A stretch of 34,237 nt of DNA from Alteromonadaceae bacterium (GCA_013216015.1 JABSOI010000005.1:1-34237), one strand, 5' to 3'. Shown: positions 1 to 8,267, counted from the first letter of the stretch. Translations and numbers: made by a program. The notes: generated from the sequence alone by a model not told the origin.

Positions 1-374
1 CAACCTGACCTCAAAAGTAATGCTTGAGGATAAGTAAATCCCCCGTTCTGCTAACCTTATTTTAAATGTATTTGTAGAGTGGTTTAGTTACGTTTCTTGA
101 TCTTAAGTGCTGGAGCGAGGGATCGAATCACCTGTTAATCCTCAGCTAATCCAGATTCATAGCCCAATAGTTGACTAATTGAAGTCAAGTGTCGCGGTGA
201 TGTTCGTCAAGCGAAGTTTTACAAGTACACTTAATCTAGTATTGATTTATTTATGGATCACTTATGGATCACTTTAGTACGAAAAATAGGACTTTATTAG
301 GTGTTTTTAAGTATTTTGAGTTTTACATGATACGGATCAAAACGTACTAAATTATCGTTTTTTAAGTATTTATA
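1..374. other. Non-coding flank left of the tRNA fragment
   Basis: I see no convincing gene here. Two small structures are visible. One is a hairpin with 6-bp arms, CCTCAA at 9-14 and TTGAGG at 24-29. The other is an 11-bp tandem duplication, TTATGGATCAC, at 251-261 and 262-272. If the tRNA 3' fragment at 375-424 marks the end of an integrated element, this stretch is the chromosomal side, because the CCA end faces it. Confidence 0.5.
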
Positions 375-424
375 TGGCGACATCGGAGGGAGTAGAACCC
401 ACGATCTGCCCCTTAGGAGAGGGC
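375..424 (-). pseudogene. 3' half of a tRNA-Arg(CCU)-like gene; candidate attachment site
   Basis: Read on the minus strand, 424 to 375 gives an anticodon stem (GCCCT/GGGGC), a 7-base loop CTCCTAA with anticodon CCT at 417-415, a 5-base variable region, a T arm with loop TTCTACT, a 7-base acceptor strand CGATGTC, a discriminator G and an encoded CCA (377-375). The 5' half (acceptor strand and D arm) is not found beyond 424, so this is a fragment. Position 57 is U instead of a purine and one T-stem pair is U-U, so it has decayed. Tyrosine integrases commonly use the anticodon-to-CCA half of tRNA genes as the attachment core, and a fragment is what remains at the distal end. The integrase at 990-2267 lies on the expected element side. 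Confidence 0.6.
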
Positions 425-989
425 ATCTTGCCTCTTGCTACTTAAGAAACAAACCGCCGATTGTTTGTACTCGAATTGAAAATTTTCATTACAATTATTA
501 TAATATTTGCTCGGCACTGACATTGTTTATCGGACAAGTTAATTTGTAACTGTTAATTGCCTCAGCACATTATTTAGAGGCAACAAAAAGCAAAGTTAAG
601 CATCTGTTTGGTTGATACCTGAGTTGATACCTGAGCTTTAAATTAAAAGATAATTCAAAGTTAAGTAAATATAAACCAGTGGGTTATCGCTGTACTATAT
701 GTTTGGTCAAACACATTATACCTCTATCTTTTTTACTGCTCCTGAAAGTTCGGTTATCTTAATTATGAGTCAATGATACTGTTTGAGACTTATAGTAATC
801 AAAGTGCCGTAATAAATGATTTTGGGGAATATTAACTATAATCTAGCGTGGTTTTAGTACCTAAAAAATCCTATATGGTATTTTTCTGGTACTAAAATAA
901 AATATTATCTATAACCTGTTGATTATAAAGTATTGTTTGGTGTGGCGGGGGCGAGCCAACCTGCGCTTTTTATTAATTTTCAATTGATA
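425..989. other. Non-coding stretch between tRNA fragment and integrase
   Basis: No ORF worth calling. There is a perfect 12-bp tandem duplication (GTTGATACCTGA repeated with period 12) at 611-635. The rest is A+T-rich without clear structure. It lies beyond the 3' end of the minus-strand integrase, the place where an attachment site would be expected in a lambda-like int-att arrangement. Confidence 0.45.
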
Positions 990-2267
990 TTATTTCATTT
1001 GTAATGGAAGTCTGTTTGTAAAATTAATAATATTAGTTTCACCATTTTTTAATCTTGTTAAATAGTTCCACCATTCAGTATAAACGGGCACCATTTGTTT
1101 GGCATATAAGTTGTAATCGTACTTGTCAGCTTCACCCCCCATTTTATGCCCGACCATTTTTTCGCATACAACCCAATCTCCCCAATTTGAGAAGTTTGTT
1201 CTCGATGTTTTACGTAGAGAATATACCGTCCAATGATCGAATTTAATTGGTTCACCTTGTTTATCTTTAATATGTTTTTGCCAATAGGTGTTAATATTTC
1301 TAATACAAGATGAAATACTGTTTCGTGTTATAGGATCACTTGTCCCTGCATTATTAAATACCCATTTTTTACTGGAAGATAGCGCGATAGCCAGTTTCCA
1401 TAAGTGTTCTACTTCTTTAATGATTGGTCTAACTAGTGGTAGTTTTGTTTTTTTACCCGTTTTATGTTTTTGCCAGGGAATGGTCCATAAACTAAAGTCA
1501 AAATTTACTTCACTAATTTCTGTTTCTCGCAACTCTTGTGGCCTACAACCGTAAAATAATTGTAACTCAATAAACACTTTGTTTTTTTCAAGTGAACGCA
1601 TTTTCTCCAGAGCTTCAAAAAGCCATATAATTTCTTGCTCAGATAAAAAGCGGGTATCTTGACCTTTCTCTATACCTAATTTAGTGGCAAAAATATCTTT
1701 AACTGGATTGTTTTCTATTAGATGTTGATCAACTCCCCAGTTATAAGTTTGTTTCAAATTAATTATTATTCTTTCAGTGATGCTGGGTTTGGCTTTGGAT
1801 AGTGGGTTTAGCAGGTCTAATAAAACAGGTTTAGTAATATTATCTGCTATTAAATCACCTAAAGTTGGTTTTAAATGAATTTCAAAAGTTCTATTGTAAA
1901 GAGGTGCATTTTTTTTCTTGTACACACAAACGTTTTCATACCAGTTGCGCCATAATTCAGTTAGTGTTATTTTTTTAGCTTCAAAAATTACAGCTGATTT
2001 TTGTTCTAATCTTGGGTTTTTTCCTTCAGCAAGAATTGCCTTGTATTTTTCCATTTCTTTAACCGCTTCAGCTAAAGAATATTGGGGGTAGTTACCAATG
2101 GTTAAAAAGTCGCGTTTCTTAGTTAGCTTGATGTAGTAGCGATATTGAAAAGAGATTGTACCGTTTTTAGTTACTCTTACCGATAGTCCATCACGGTGAG
2201 CTTTTTCAAAACGTTTTGCCTGTGGTTTATTCAGGTGCGCCTTAAGCCACTTATCAGTTAGTGCCAT
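990..2267 (-). CDS. Tyrosine-type site-specific integrase (DUF4102 / P4-like)
   Basis: A 425-aa integrase that would recombine an element's attachment site with a chromosomal tRNA. Residues 1-90 form the N-terminal arm-binding DUF4102-type domain (MALTDKWLKAHL, then a basic beta region with FLTIGNYP). About 100-200 is the core-binding SAM-like domain and about 205-400 the catalytic domain. Visible catalytic positions are Arg242 in GCRPQELRE, a Lys in KHKTGKK near 270, Arg352 in YSLRKT, His374 in MVGHK and a Tyr in DKYDYNLY (Y385 most likely). The usual box II His of HxLR is Tyr349 here, which is unusual. The length is normal for the family and there is no frameshift. Shine-Dalgarno is weak (AAGAG). 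No excisionase or cargo gene is adjacent, so this may be the remnant of an island. Confidence 0.9.
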   Translation of the reverse strand: MALTDKWLKAHLNKPQAKRFEKAHRDGLSVRVTKNGTISFQYRYYIKLTKKRDFLTIGNYPQYSLAEAVKEMEKYKAILAEGKNPRLEQKSAVIFEAKKITLTELWRNWYENVCVYKKKNAPLYNRTFEIHLKPTLGDLIADNITKPVLLDLLNPLSKAKPSITERIIINLKQTYNWGVDQHLIENNPVKDIFATKLGIEKGQDTRFLSEQEIIWLFEALEKMRSLEKNKVFIELQLFYGCRPQELRETEISEVNFDFSLWTIPWQKHKTGKKTKLPLVRPIIKEVEHLWKLAIALSSSKKWVFNNAGTSDPITRNSISSCIRNINTYWQKHIKDKQGEPIKFDHWTVYSLRKTSRTNFSNWGDWVVCEKMVGHKMGGEADKYDYNLYAKQMVPVYTEWWNYLTRLKNGETNIINFTNRLPLQMK

Positions 2268-3135
2268 GTGGGTTTACTCTTGTTTGTGTGTACTATTTAG
2301 ATTCGTTAACTATGAAAGTAGCTTTTGTACACACAATGGTACACACAAAACATCTTTCTGATAGTTTCCGAACCTTTCTAAAGTATAGAGGGGATATTAA
2401 CCTATAGACTACGGCATTAACAATGTGTAGAGGGTTTTAAATTGATTTTTTCTGGAAGGTTCTTAAGGGTTCTTACCGAAAATCATCTGGGTGAGAGATG
2501 ATTGCAAACGTCCTTCGTACGTTTACCTGTTTGGCTTGTTCGCTATTGTTGCTCATGAAAATTCCCTTGGTACACAACGGTACACACAAAATAAACGCCC
2601 AGGCTAATTTTAGTGCTCAGGACGATCTTTGTTTGGATCTTAAAAAATTGGCGCATTGTAACATTTTTTACAAAAAAAACCGCATAAAGCGACTTTCTAA
2701 TTTTATAGGGTATTTATTTGAAAGTGCTCATGTTCAATCATGAATATTCAAAATATATCTCAGAGCTTTTCATCTTAATAAACAATCGTAAATCAGACCC
2801 ATCTAGCTTATTACCCAGATTAGGGATAGCTTAATCATGTATACACTGTAAACAAAGGGGTTTTATTTATGTAAAATTGGTTTGCGCATAGCAGCGCATT
2901 TACTCATAATTCTTTGAGTTATAGTTTCTTTTAACTCATCAGGTAAATTAGAGTTTGGGATGATGGTATAAGATTTTTTTCTATTGTGTCGACAAAGCTT
3001 TGCTATACCGCAACCCACAAACACCGTGAGCTTGTCCACTGTCCACGTCCCATTGACATGATTAGTGCGCCACAATATACAGTTATTTTTAAATGACTAT
3101 AAAGCCACCATACGAAGAAAAAACTTTATTTACTA
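2268..3135. other. Integrase upstream region with iterons and inverted repeats
   Basis: No convincing gene. The stretch holds copies of the iteron GTACACACAA on both strands (listed separately) and two adjacent inverted repeats. The first has arms AATCATCT 2481-2488 and AGATGATT 2496-2503 (8 bp perfect, 7-base loop). The second has arms AAACGT 2506-2511 and ACGTTT 2519-2524. Short frames at 2498-2743 (+) and 2863-3075 (-) lack recognisable motifs and a good ribosome site, and I do not call them. Confidence 0.55.
2283..2590. repeat. GTACACACAA iterons upstream of the integrase
   Basis: GTACACACAA occurs at 2327-2336 and 2339-2348 (12-bp spacing) and at 2580-2590. A degenerate copy (GTACACAAC) lies 10 bp before the last, at 2570-2578. 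An inverted copy TTTGTGTGTAC lies at 2283-2293, just above the integrase start, and one further copy at 1920-1930 is inside the integrase gene. About one helical turn between paired copies suggests a protein-binding array, such as an integrase/excisionase arm site or an autoregulatory operator. The protein that binds is unknown. Confidence 0.5.
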
Positions 3136-3165
3136 TAGACAAAAGTTAGCCCTTTCAGTTATAAA
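3136..3165 (+). promoter_or_regulatory. Candidate sigma-70 promoter of the amidase
   Basis: TAGACA at 3136-3141 and TTATAA at 3159-3164 are separated by 17 bp, or TATAAA at 3160-3165 by 18 bp, about 30 bp before the amidase start. Each hexamer is one to two bases off consensus. This is pattern matching only. Confidence 0.4.
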
Positions 3166-3194
3166 AAGTACTGTTTAGTCAAAGGGAAGCTTTT

Positions 3195-4721
3195 ATGAAT
3201 CTGTTTCGTGTTGCAATTTTGCTCTTATTAATGCCGGTTTTAAGTCTATATGCTCAAATTAACGAGAGCATGACAATCAATGATATCCATCGACAAATGG
3301 ATTTAAAAAAACTCACGAGCGTACAGCTTGTTGAATATTATTTGGAACGTATAAAGCGTATTGATAATAATGGGTTGAAGCTTAATTCAGTTGTTCAAAT
3401 TAACAAGAAAGCATTAATTCAAGCGAAGGAACTCGATGATTATTTTAAAGAGAATGGTCTTAAAGGGCCGTTACACGGCATTCCCGTACTTCTCAAAGAT
3501 AATATCGACACGCTTGATGGAATGGCAAATACCGCTGGCTCTTTGGCTTTGGCCAAAAACCACCCCAAACAAGAAGCTTTTTTGGTAAAACAATTAAAAC
3601 AGGCCGGTGCCATTATTTTGGGTAAAACTAATTTAACCGAGTGGGCTAATTTTCGTTCCACCAGTAGTTCAAGCGGCTGGAGCGGGCTTTATGGGCAAAC
3701 TAAAAATCCCTACGATATAACAAGAAGTCCCTGCGGTTCCAGTTCGGGATCCGGCGTAGCCGTTTCTGCAAATTTGACCACCATTGCGGTAGGTACAGAA
3801 ACTGATGGTTCTGTTATATGCCCGGCTGCAATGACTGGCATTGTTGGTATAAAACCAACAGTGGGGACTGTTAGCCGACAAGGCATTATACCAATCTCTC
3901 ATAGCCAGGATACAGCAGGCAGCATGGCTCGAAATGTCACCGATGCCGTTATTCTGTTAAAAGCGATGGTCGCAGTCGATAAAAGAGACAGGGCAAATTT
4001 AGCCTCTAAAATAGACTACGCCTCACATTTACGCATTGACGGATTAAAGGGAAAACGTATTGGTATTGTCCGCAATTTAATGGGCTATCATAAAAAGTTA
4101 GATTCAGTATTTGAACAAGCTATAAAAGACTTAAAAGCGCAGGGAGCTGTTATTGTCGACAATGCCAACATAGAAACCAATGGTCAATGGGATGACGCCG
4201 AGTTTGAAGTACTGCTCTATGAATTTAAGCAGGGGCTAAACGACTATTTGCAAGGTACAAAACAAGGTAATCCAAAATCGCTTGAACAGTTGATCGAATT
4301 CAATAAAAAGCACAGGGACAAAGAAATGCCACATTTTGATCAAGAAATTTTTGAAATGGCACAAGCTAAAAGTGATTTATCAGATCAAATTTATAAGGAT
4401 GCACTACAAAATTCGAGAAAGCTAACCCGGGAAAAAGGTATAGATGCAGTATTAAAATCACATAACCTTGATTTACTCATTGCGCCAACGGTGCAACCTG
4501 CGTGGAAAACTGATTGGGTAAATGGTGATCACTACTTAGGCTCTGCAACTTCTGCCGCTGCAGTTTCAGGCTATCCGCATATAACAGTTCCAATGGGATT
4601 TGTGAAAGGCCTGCCTGTCGGTTTATCAATGTTTGCAGGGAGATTGCAGGAAGGTACGTTAATTGAGGCTGCTTTCGGTTATGAGCAAGCGACCAAACAT
4701 CGAAAAGCACCAGCTCTTTAA
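3195..4721 (+). CDS. Exported amidase (amidase-signature family)
   Basis: A 508-aa hydrolase of the amidase-signature family, which cleaves C-N amide bonds with a Ser-cisSer-Lys triad. The triad is visible: Lys101 in VLLKDNID, Ser182 in the Gly/Ser-rich loop CGSSSGSG, and Ser206 in GTETDGSV. The 24-residue spacing between the two serines matches the family. Residues 1-20 are a signal peptide (hydrophobic stretch ending LSLYA before QINE), so it acts in the periplasm or is secreted. That makes a peptide-amidase or amide-scavenging role more likely than the GatA tRNA role. The ATG at 3195 has a strong Shine-Dalgarno, AAGGGAAG at 3182-3189. It is a single gene with its own candidate promoter and no operon partner. 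Substrate cannot be read from sequence. Confidence 0.88.
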   Translation: MNLFRVAILLLLMPVLSLYAQINESMTINDIHRQMDLKKLTSVQLVEYYLERIKRIDNNGLKLNSVVQINKKALIQAKELDDYFKENGLKGPLHGIPVLLKDNIDTLDGMANTAGSLALAKNHPKQEAFLVKQLKQAGAIILGKTNLTEWANFRSTSSSSGWSGLYGQTKNPYDITRSPCGSSSGSGVAVSANLTTIAVGTETDGSVICPAAMTGIVGIKPTVGTVSRQGIIPISHSQDTAGSMARNVTDAVILLKAMVAVDKRDRANLASKIDYASHLRIDGLKGKRIGIVRNLMGYHKKLDSVFEQAIKDLKAQGAVIVDNANIETNGQWDDAEFEVLLYEFKQGLNDYLQGTKQGNPKSLEQLIEFNKKHRDKEMPHFDQEIFEMAQAKSDLSDQIYKDALQNSRKLTREKGIDAVLKSHNLDLLIAPTVQPAWKTDWVNGDHYLGSATSAAAVSGYPHITVPMGFVKGLPVGLSMFAGRLQEGTLIEAAFGYEQATKHRKAPAL

Positions 4722-4750
4722 TTCGGTGATTTTGTAATTTTACCACGTAG

Positions 4751-4779
4751 GATGGGTTAGCCGCAGGCGGTAACCCATC
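4751..4779. repeat. Palindromic intergenic repeat (GATGGGTTA ... TAACCCATC)
   Basis: Perfect 9-bp arms, GATGGGTTA 4751-4759 and TAACCCATC 4771-4779, with an inner CCG/CGG pair and an A run following. The same unit, diverged, is present at 10081-10108 and inverted at about 10163-10186. This is a dispersed REP-like family. It sits 30 bp after the amidase stop and could also end or stabilise that transcript, although no U run follows. Confidence 0.6.
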
Positions 4780-4824
4780 AAAACATATACTTATCATTCG
4801 GTTAATGATTGGGTGAACACCAAG

Positions 4825-4868
4825 CTGATCAAATAATGGAAAAGTTGAACTTCCTTCTTATTGATCAG
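4825..4868. repeat. 44-bp imperfect hairpin
   Basis: Outer arms CTGATCA(a)ATAA and TTATTGATCAG pair over 11 bp with one bulge. Inner arms GGAA(a)AGTT and AACTTCC pair over 7 bp with another bulge, leaving a tiny loop. Both stems are coaxial, so the single strand would fold almost end to end. No ORF lies across it. It may be a small regulatory or repeat element. Confidence 0.5.
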
Positions 4869-5088
4869 ATTAGAGATCTATTATTCAATATCTAATTTAT
4901 TGTTTAATAGCTATTTCAAATAAAACTAAGGCCAAATAAACTAAGCAACTCAATACAATAAAAAAGAAATACCAGATTTAAAATAGAGGCTTACTTCATT
5001 AATATTGAGTACAAAATAAATAATCTTTTTATTACAATCATGTAAGAAGTGTTAGGATTAAGTATTAGTTAGAAGCTTAGGATTAAAT

Positions 5089-7875
5089 GTGTCGTATAAA
5101 ATATTATCTATCATTTTAGCGTTGTTGATGGTTATTTGCCTGCCTACTGTAGCTCAGTCGTCGGATAATTATGAAAAAGCGTTGCAAAGTTTTAATTTAC
5201 AAAAAAATAATGATGCTTATATTCATTTAAAAAACGCGCTTCAGGAAAATCCTGCAAATTTAGCTGCTAAATTATTATTAGGCAAAATTCTTGTTATTCA
5301 ACGGGAGGAAGACGCTGCAATTGATGAGCTCCATGAAGCGATTGAACTTGGAGCAGACTTAAACCTGATTACAGTCACTCTTGCTAAAGCTTATATGCTA
5401 AAGAAGAATTATGTAAAAGTAATTGATCTACCGTTCGTTGCGTTAACTAAGAAGAATAAATTTGAACTCTTTTTGTTGCAGGCTGCTGCCTGGCAAAATT
5501 TAAAAAACCCCGACAATGCTTTTGAAAAATACAATCATGCATTAGCTTTGCAACCAGATAATATAAAAGTAGTTAATAGTCTTGCTTTGTTTTATATACA
5601 ACAAGGAAATATCAAGAAAGCGCAAGAGTTGGCTTTAAAGTTAGTCGAAATAAACCCGGATGACCCCCTCACGCTTCATTTTCAAGGTCTGCTTCATCAA
5701 CAAGCTAACGAGATAGAACTAGCGCTTGTTTTTTTCGAACGCGCTTATAAAAGTTCTTCGTCTGATCCATTTATCAGTCGTTCCCTTGTCAATATTTATA
5801 TTGGTCTTAAGAACTACGATAAAGCCAGAGTCATTATTAATGACATACTCAAAGATACCTCGGATGATCCATTTATAATGTTATTAAACGCTCGTCTTTT
5901 TTCTATCAATGATGAAAATGAGCTAGCAGACGAGGCTTATAATAGTTTAATTCAAAAACTGACTTTATTGCCTGGAACCGTTTTTGAAGATTTACCAGAG
6001 TTGCAATATGTGTCGGGATTAGCTGATTATATGATGGGAAATTACGAGAAGGCCCGGAAGCAGTTACAAATTTTTCTAGCAAACGAAAAAGATAGCATTA
6101 AAACTATTGTAATGCTGGTTGATATCTATATCAAGCAAGATGAAACCTACAAAGCAGTGCAGTTTCTTGAAGATAAAATATTAATAACTGAACAAAATTT
6201 ATCTTTGTCACTTATGTTATGTAATTTGTATATTAAGGATAAAAAGGTTCACAAATGTGAACTGTTTATCTCGGATTTACGTAAGATCCATGGTGATATT
6301 AAATCGCTGGATTTAATGCAGATTAAAACACTGCAACATTTTAAGAAATACCCCGAAGCACTGGCTTTATTTAAGGAAAAATTAGCTGGTAACAGCGAAG
6401 AAAAAATAAAGAAAACGGCGGCAATACTCTACATTCAAAATAAACAAGATGCGAAGGCACTGGAAATAGTAGACGAATTACTGGCCATTGCGCCTGAAAA
6501 TATCAATTATCAATTATTAAAAAGTGACATATTAATTGATCTCCAGCAAATTGATGAAGCTCAATCCATCGTAGATAATATATTAAGAATTCAGCCTGAT
6601 TCACTTCAAGCTAAATTTAATCAAGCTCAACTACATTTTTTGAAAGGAGAATTTTTTCAGTCTCAAAAGTATGCTGAAAAATTGATATTTACAGAACCTC
6701 AAAGTTTTAGATTGTATGTTTTACTTGGTAATTCATTTTTTAGTCAAGATAAAATGGATTCTGCTCTTGATGCATTTTTTAAAGCTAGAAGACTGGCAGG
6801 CGGTAGCCCCATTCCGTCAGAGCAAATTGTTAAAATTTATCGCTTAACAGGTAAAGGCGATTTGGCAATTGATGAGTTGGAAAGGCTCAGTAAAGACTAT
6901 TTTTTGAAACCCAAATATATACAAGCTAAAGCTGAGATTTACGCTTTTCAAAATAAGTTAACTGAAGCTGCACAAGAATATAGGATCCTTTTTAGTTTAT
7001 GGAATGATAATCATCAGTTGTTACTCACTTTAGGGCAAATGCAAAGACAAGCTAAATTATTTATTGATTCTGAAAAATCTATTTTAAAATCGTTGGAGAT
7101 ATCCCCTGATTTTCTTTATTCAAAAATAGAGTTAATGCGTTTGTATGTCACTCAAGGCAAAATATCAGATGCGGAAGTATTGTTTAATACATTGTTAGTC
7201 ACTGAAACTAACAATGCAAACGTTCAATTAATTGCCGCTGATATTGCATATACCAAAAAACAGTTTATTAAAGCACAAAAACATTATTTCAAAGCACTGG
7301 ATCTTAATAATAACTATTCGTTGGCAGCAATAAAATTATATCAATTAGCGAAGAATAACAATATTGGCAATAGGTCATTTGAAAAAATTATGAATGGTAT
7401 AATCGATCGTCATTCACAAAGTTACTTTCATCGTAATTTATTCGCGGATTATTTTTTTAGTATTGGCAAAAAAAATAAAGCCAAAGAACACTATTTTATT
7501 TTGGAAAAAGTGGAAGATTTACCTAACAAAAAATACGTTTATAATAATTTGGCGAACATATATTTAGAAGAAAATCTTGAAAAGGCTCTGGGTTTTGTTG
7601 ATAAGGCAATAGAGCTGGATGCCACCAATTCAAGCTTTTTTGATACGAAAGGTTGGATCCTCAGTCAGCAAAAGAATTATAAGTTAGGTTTAAACTTTCT
7701 CAGGCAAGCATTTTCGATGGATGCTAATAACCCTTCAAATCGTTATCATATTGCTTATACTTTAGTTAAGTTAGGAAGAAAGAAAGAAGCCATTATGGAA
7801 TTAGAAGTGGCACTGGAATCAAATGAAAACTTTACAGAAAAAAAGCTGGCACAACAATTATTGAATTCATTATAA
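5089..7875 (+). CDS. prsT: PEP-CTERM system TPR-repeat protein (PrsT-like)
   Basis: A 928-aa exported protein made almost wholly of tetratricopeptide repeats, matching in size and composition the TPR proteins found with exosortase/PEP-CTERM systems (PrsT family). These are thought to take part in export or assembly of the extracellular polymer that PEP-CTERM proteins associate with. A signal peptide covers about 1-23 (LSIILALLMVICLPTVAQ). There is a Cys at 17 but not a proper lipobox, so it may not be lipidated as many relatives are. TPR signatures recur about every 34 residues (for example DNAFEKYNHALALQPDN, KALGFVDKAIELDATN). The start is GTG at 5089, chosen for AGGA at 5079-5082 with a 6-base spacer. 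The adjacent gene encodes a PEP-CTERM substrate, which supports the call. No exosortase gene is in the window. Confidence 0.82.
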   Translation: MSYKILSIILALLMVICLPTVAQSSDNYEKALQSFNLQKNNDAYIHLKNALQENPANLAAKLLLGKILVIQREEDAAIDELHEAIELGADLNLITVTLAKAYMLKKNYVKVIDLPFVALTKKNKFELFLLQAAAWQNLKNPDNAFEKYNHALALQPDNIKVVNSLALFYIQQGNIKKAQELALKLVEINPDDPLTLHFQGLLHQQANEIELALVFFERAYKSSSSDPFISRSLVNIYIGLKNYDKARVIINDILKDTSDDPFIMLLNARLFSINDENELADEAYNSLIQKLTLLPGTVFEDLPELQYVSGLADYMMGNYEKARKQLQIFLANEKDSIKTIVMLVDIYIKQDETYKAVQFLEDKILITEQNLSLSLMLCNLYIKDKKVHKCELFISDLRKIHGDIKSLDLMQIKTLQHFKKYPEALALFKEKLAGNSEEKIKKTAAILYIQNKQDAKALEIVDELLAIAPENINYQLLKSDILIDLQQIDEAQSIVDNILRIQPDSLQAKFNQAQLHFLKGEFFQSQKYAEKLIFTEPQSFRLYVLLGNSFFSQDKMDSALDAFFKARRLAGGSPIPSEQIVKIYRLTGKGDLAIDELERLSKDYFLKPKYIQAKAEIYAFQNKLTEAAQEYRILFSLWNDNHQLLLTLGQMQRQAKLFIDSEKSILKSLEISPDFLYSKIELMRLYVTQGKISDAEVLFNTLLVTETNNANVQLIAADIAYTKKQFIKAQKHYFKALDLNNNYSLAAIKLYQLAKNNNIGNRSFEKIMNGIIDRHSQSYFHRNLFADYFFSIGKKNKAKEHYFILEKVEDLPNKKYVYNNLANIYLEENLEKALGFVDKAIELDATNSSFFDTKGWILSQQKNYKLGLNFLRQAFSMDANNPSNRYHIAYTLVKLGRKKEAIMELEVALESNENFTEKKLAQQLLNSL

Positions 7876-8195
7876 GATCAATGTCATAAGGTCAATGTCG
7901 CTTCAAGGGGTAAAATAGCGAATAATCACAATGGTTGCAGGATTCAAAAAACATGGTTCTTTAAAGTAAGTTGATTTTGGGTTATTGTAAGCATATTAGA
8001 TAGGAAATGTTAATAGATGATGTGTGTCAGTTTTTTTTACATTTAAAGTGTTGCCTCAAAATAATGATAGCCAAAGCGTTGAAATATAGGTGATATATAG
8101 ATGGGTATGGTTATTGCATTATTGTTTTCTATTGTTACAAATTCATTGATGTTTTAGTTAAAATAAATATTGTTGGAATGGCCAAAGGATGCCGT
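7876..8195. other. Regulatory intergenic region of the PEP-CTERM gene
   Basis: It holds the sigma-54 element at 8103-8118. Some 200 bp upstream is a direct repeat TCAATGTC at 7878-7885 and 7892-7899 (14-bp spacing). This is a suitable distance and form for an enhancer-binding-protein site, but that is a guess. There is no terminator hairpin after the TPR gene, so read-through into this region is possible. Confidence 0.45.
8103..8118 (+). promoter_or_regulatory. Sigma-54 (-24/-12) promoter
   Basis: GGGTATGGTTATTGCA fits the RpoN consensus TGGCAC-N5-TTGCW. The invariant GG (-24) and GC (-12) are present with exactly 10 bases between them, and the TTGCA block is perfect. Transcription would begin near 8129, giving a leader of about 67 nt. 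PEP-CTERM genes are known to be controlled by RpoN together with the PrsK/PrsR two-component pair, which fits the neighbour. Confidence 0.65.
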
Positions 8196-8267
8196 ATGTT
8201 AAATAAAATTGGAATTAGTATGTTGAATAGTATTAGATGCAGTATGTTGAATAAGATTGTTATTTCT
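8196..8267 (+). repeat. 24-bp start-codon repeat, three tandem copies
   Basis: Units 8196-8219, 8220-8243 and 8244-8267 encode MLNKIGIS, MLNSIRCS and MLNKIVIS. Each starts with ATGTTRAATA. Units are in frame (8 codons) and have diverged at about a third of positions, so the duplication is not fresh. The result is three consecutive potential start codons ahead of one signal peptide. Confidence 0.8.

Larger units (their letters stand above)
4722..5086. other. Intergenic region between amidase and TPR gene
   Basis: It contains the palindromic repeat at 4751-4779 and a second, unrelated long imperfect hairpin at 4825-4868. The remainder, about 4870-5075, is very A+T-rich and presumably holds the promoter of the TPR gene. 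I found no -24/-12 element here, unlike the PEP-CTERM gene downstream. Confidence 0.5.

Noticed and set aside
113-165. Possible second tRNA fragment (ATTCGATC-like T loop on the minus strand)
   Set aside because: T-stem arms do not pair and no CCA or anticodon arm falls at the required distance.
939-967. TGGTGTGGCGGGGGCGAGCC resembles a tRNA or tmRNA 3' end on the minus strand, right behind the integrase stop
   Set aside because: The T loop does not fit TTCRANT and the stem cannot be paired properly. Resemblance is limited to a G/C-rich patch and a CCA-like end.
2498-2743. 81-codon frame on the plus strand
   Set aside because: No ribosome site, overlaps the inverted repeats and iterons, and the protein shows no recognisable motif.
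2863-3075. 70-codon frame on the minus strand (MWRTNHVNGTWTVDKL...)
   Set aside because: No recognisable domain and no good Shine-Dalgarno. It could be a worn gene fragment, but nothing supports a specific call.
4977-5088. Sigma-54 promoter for the TPR gene
   Set aside because: No GG-N10-GC pair with acceptable flanks was found in this stretch.
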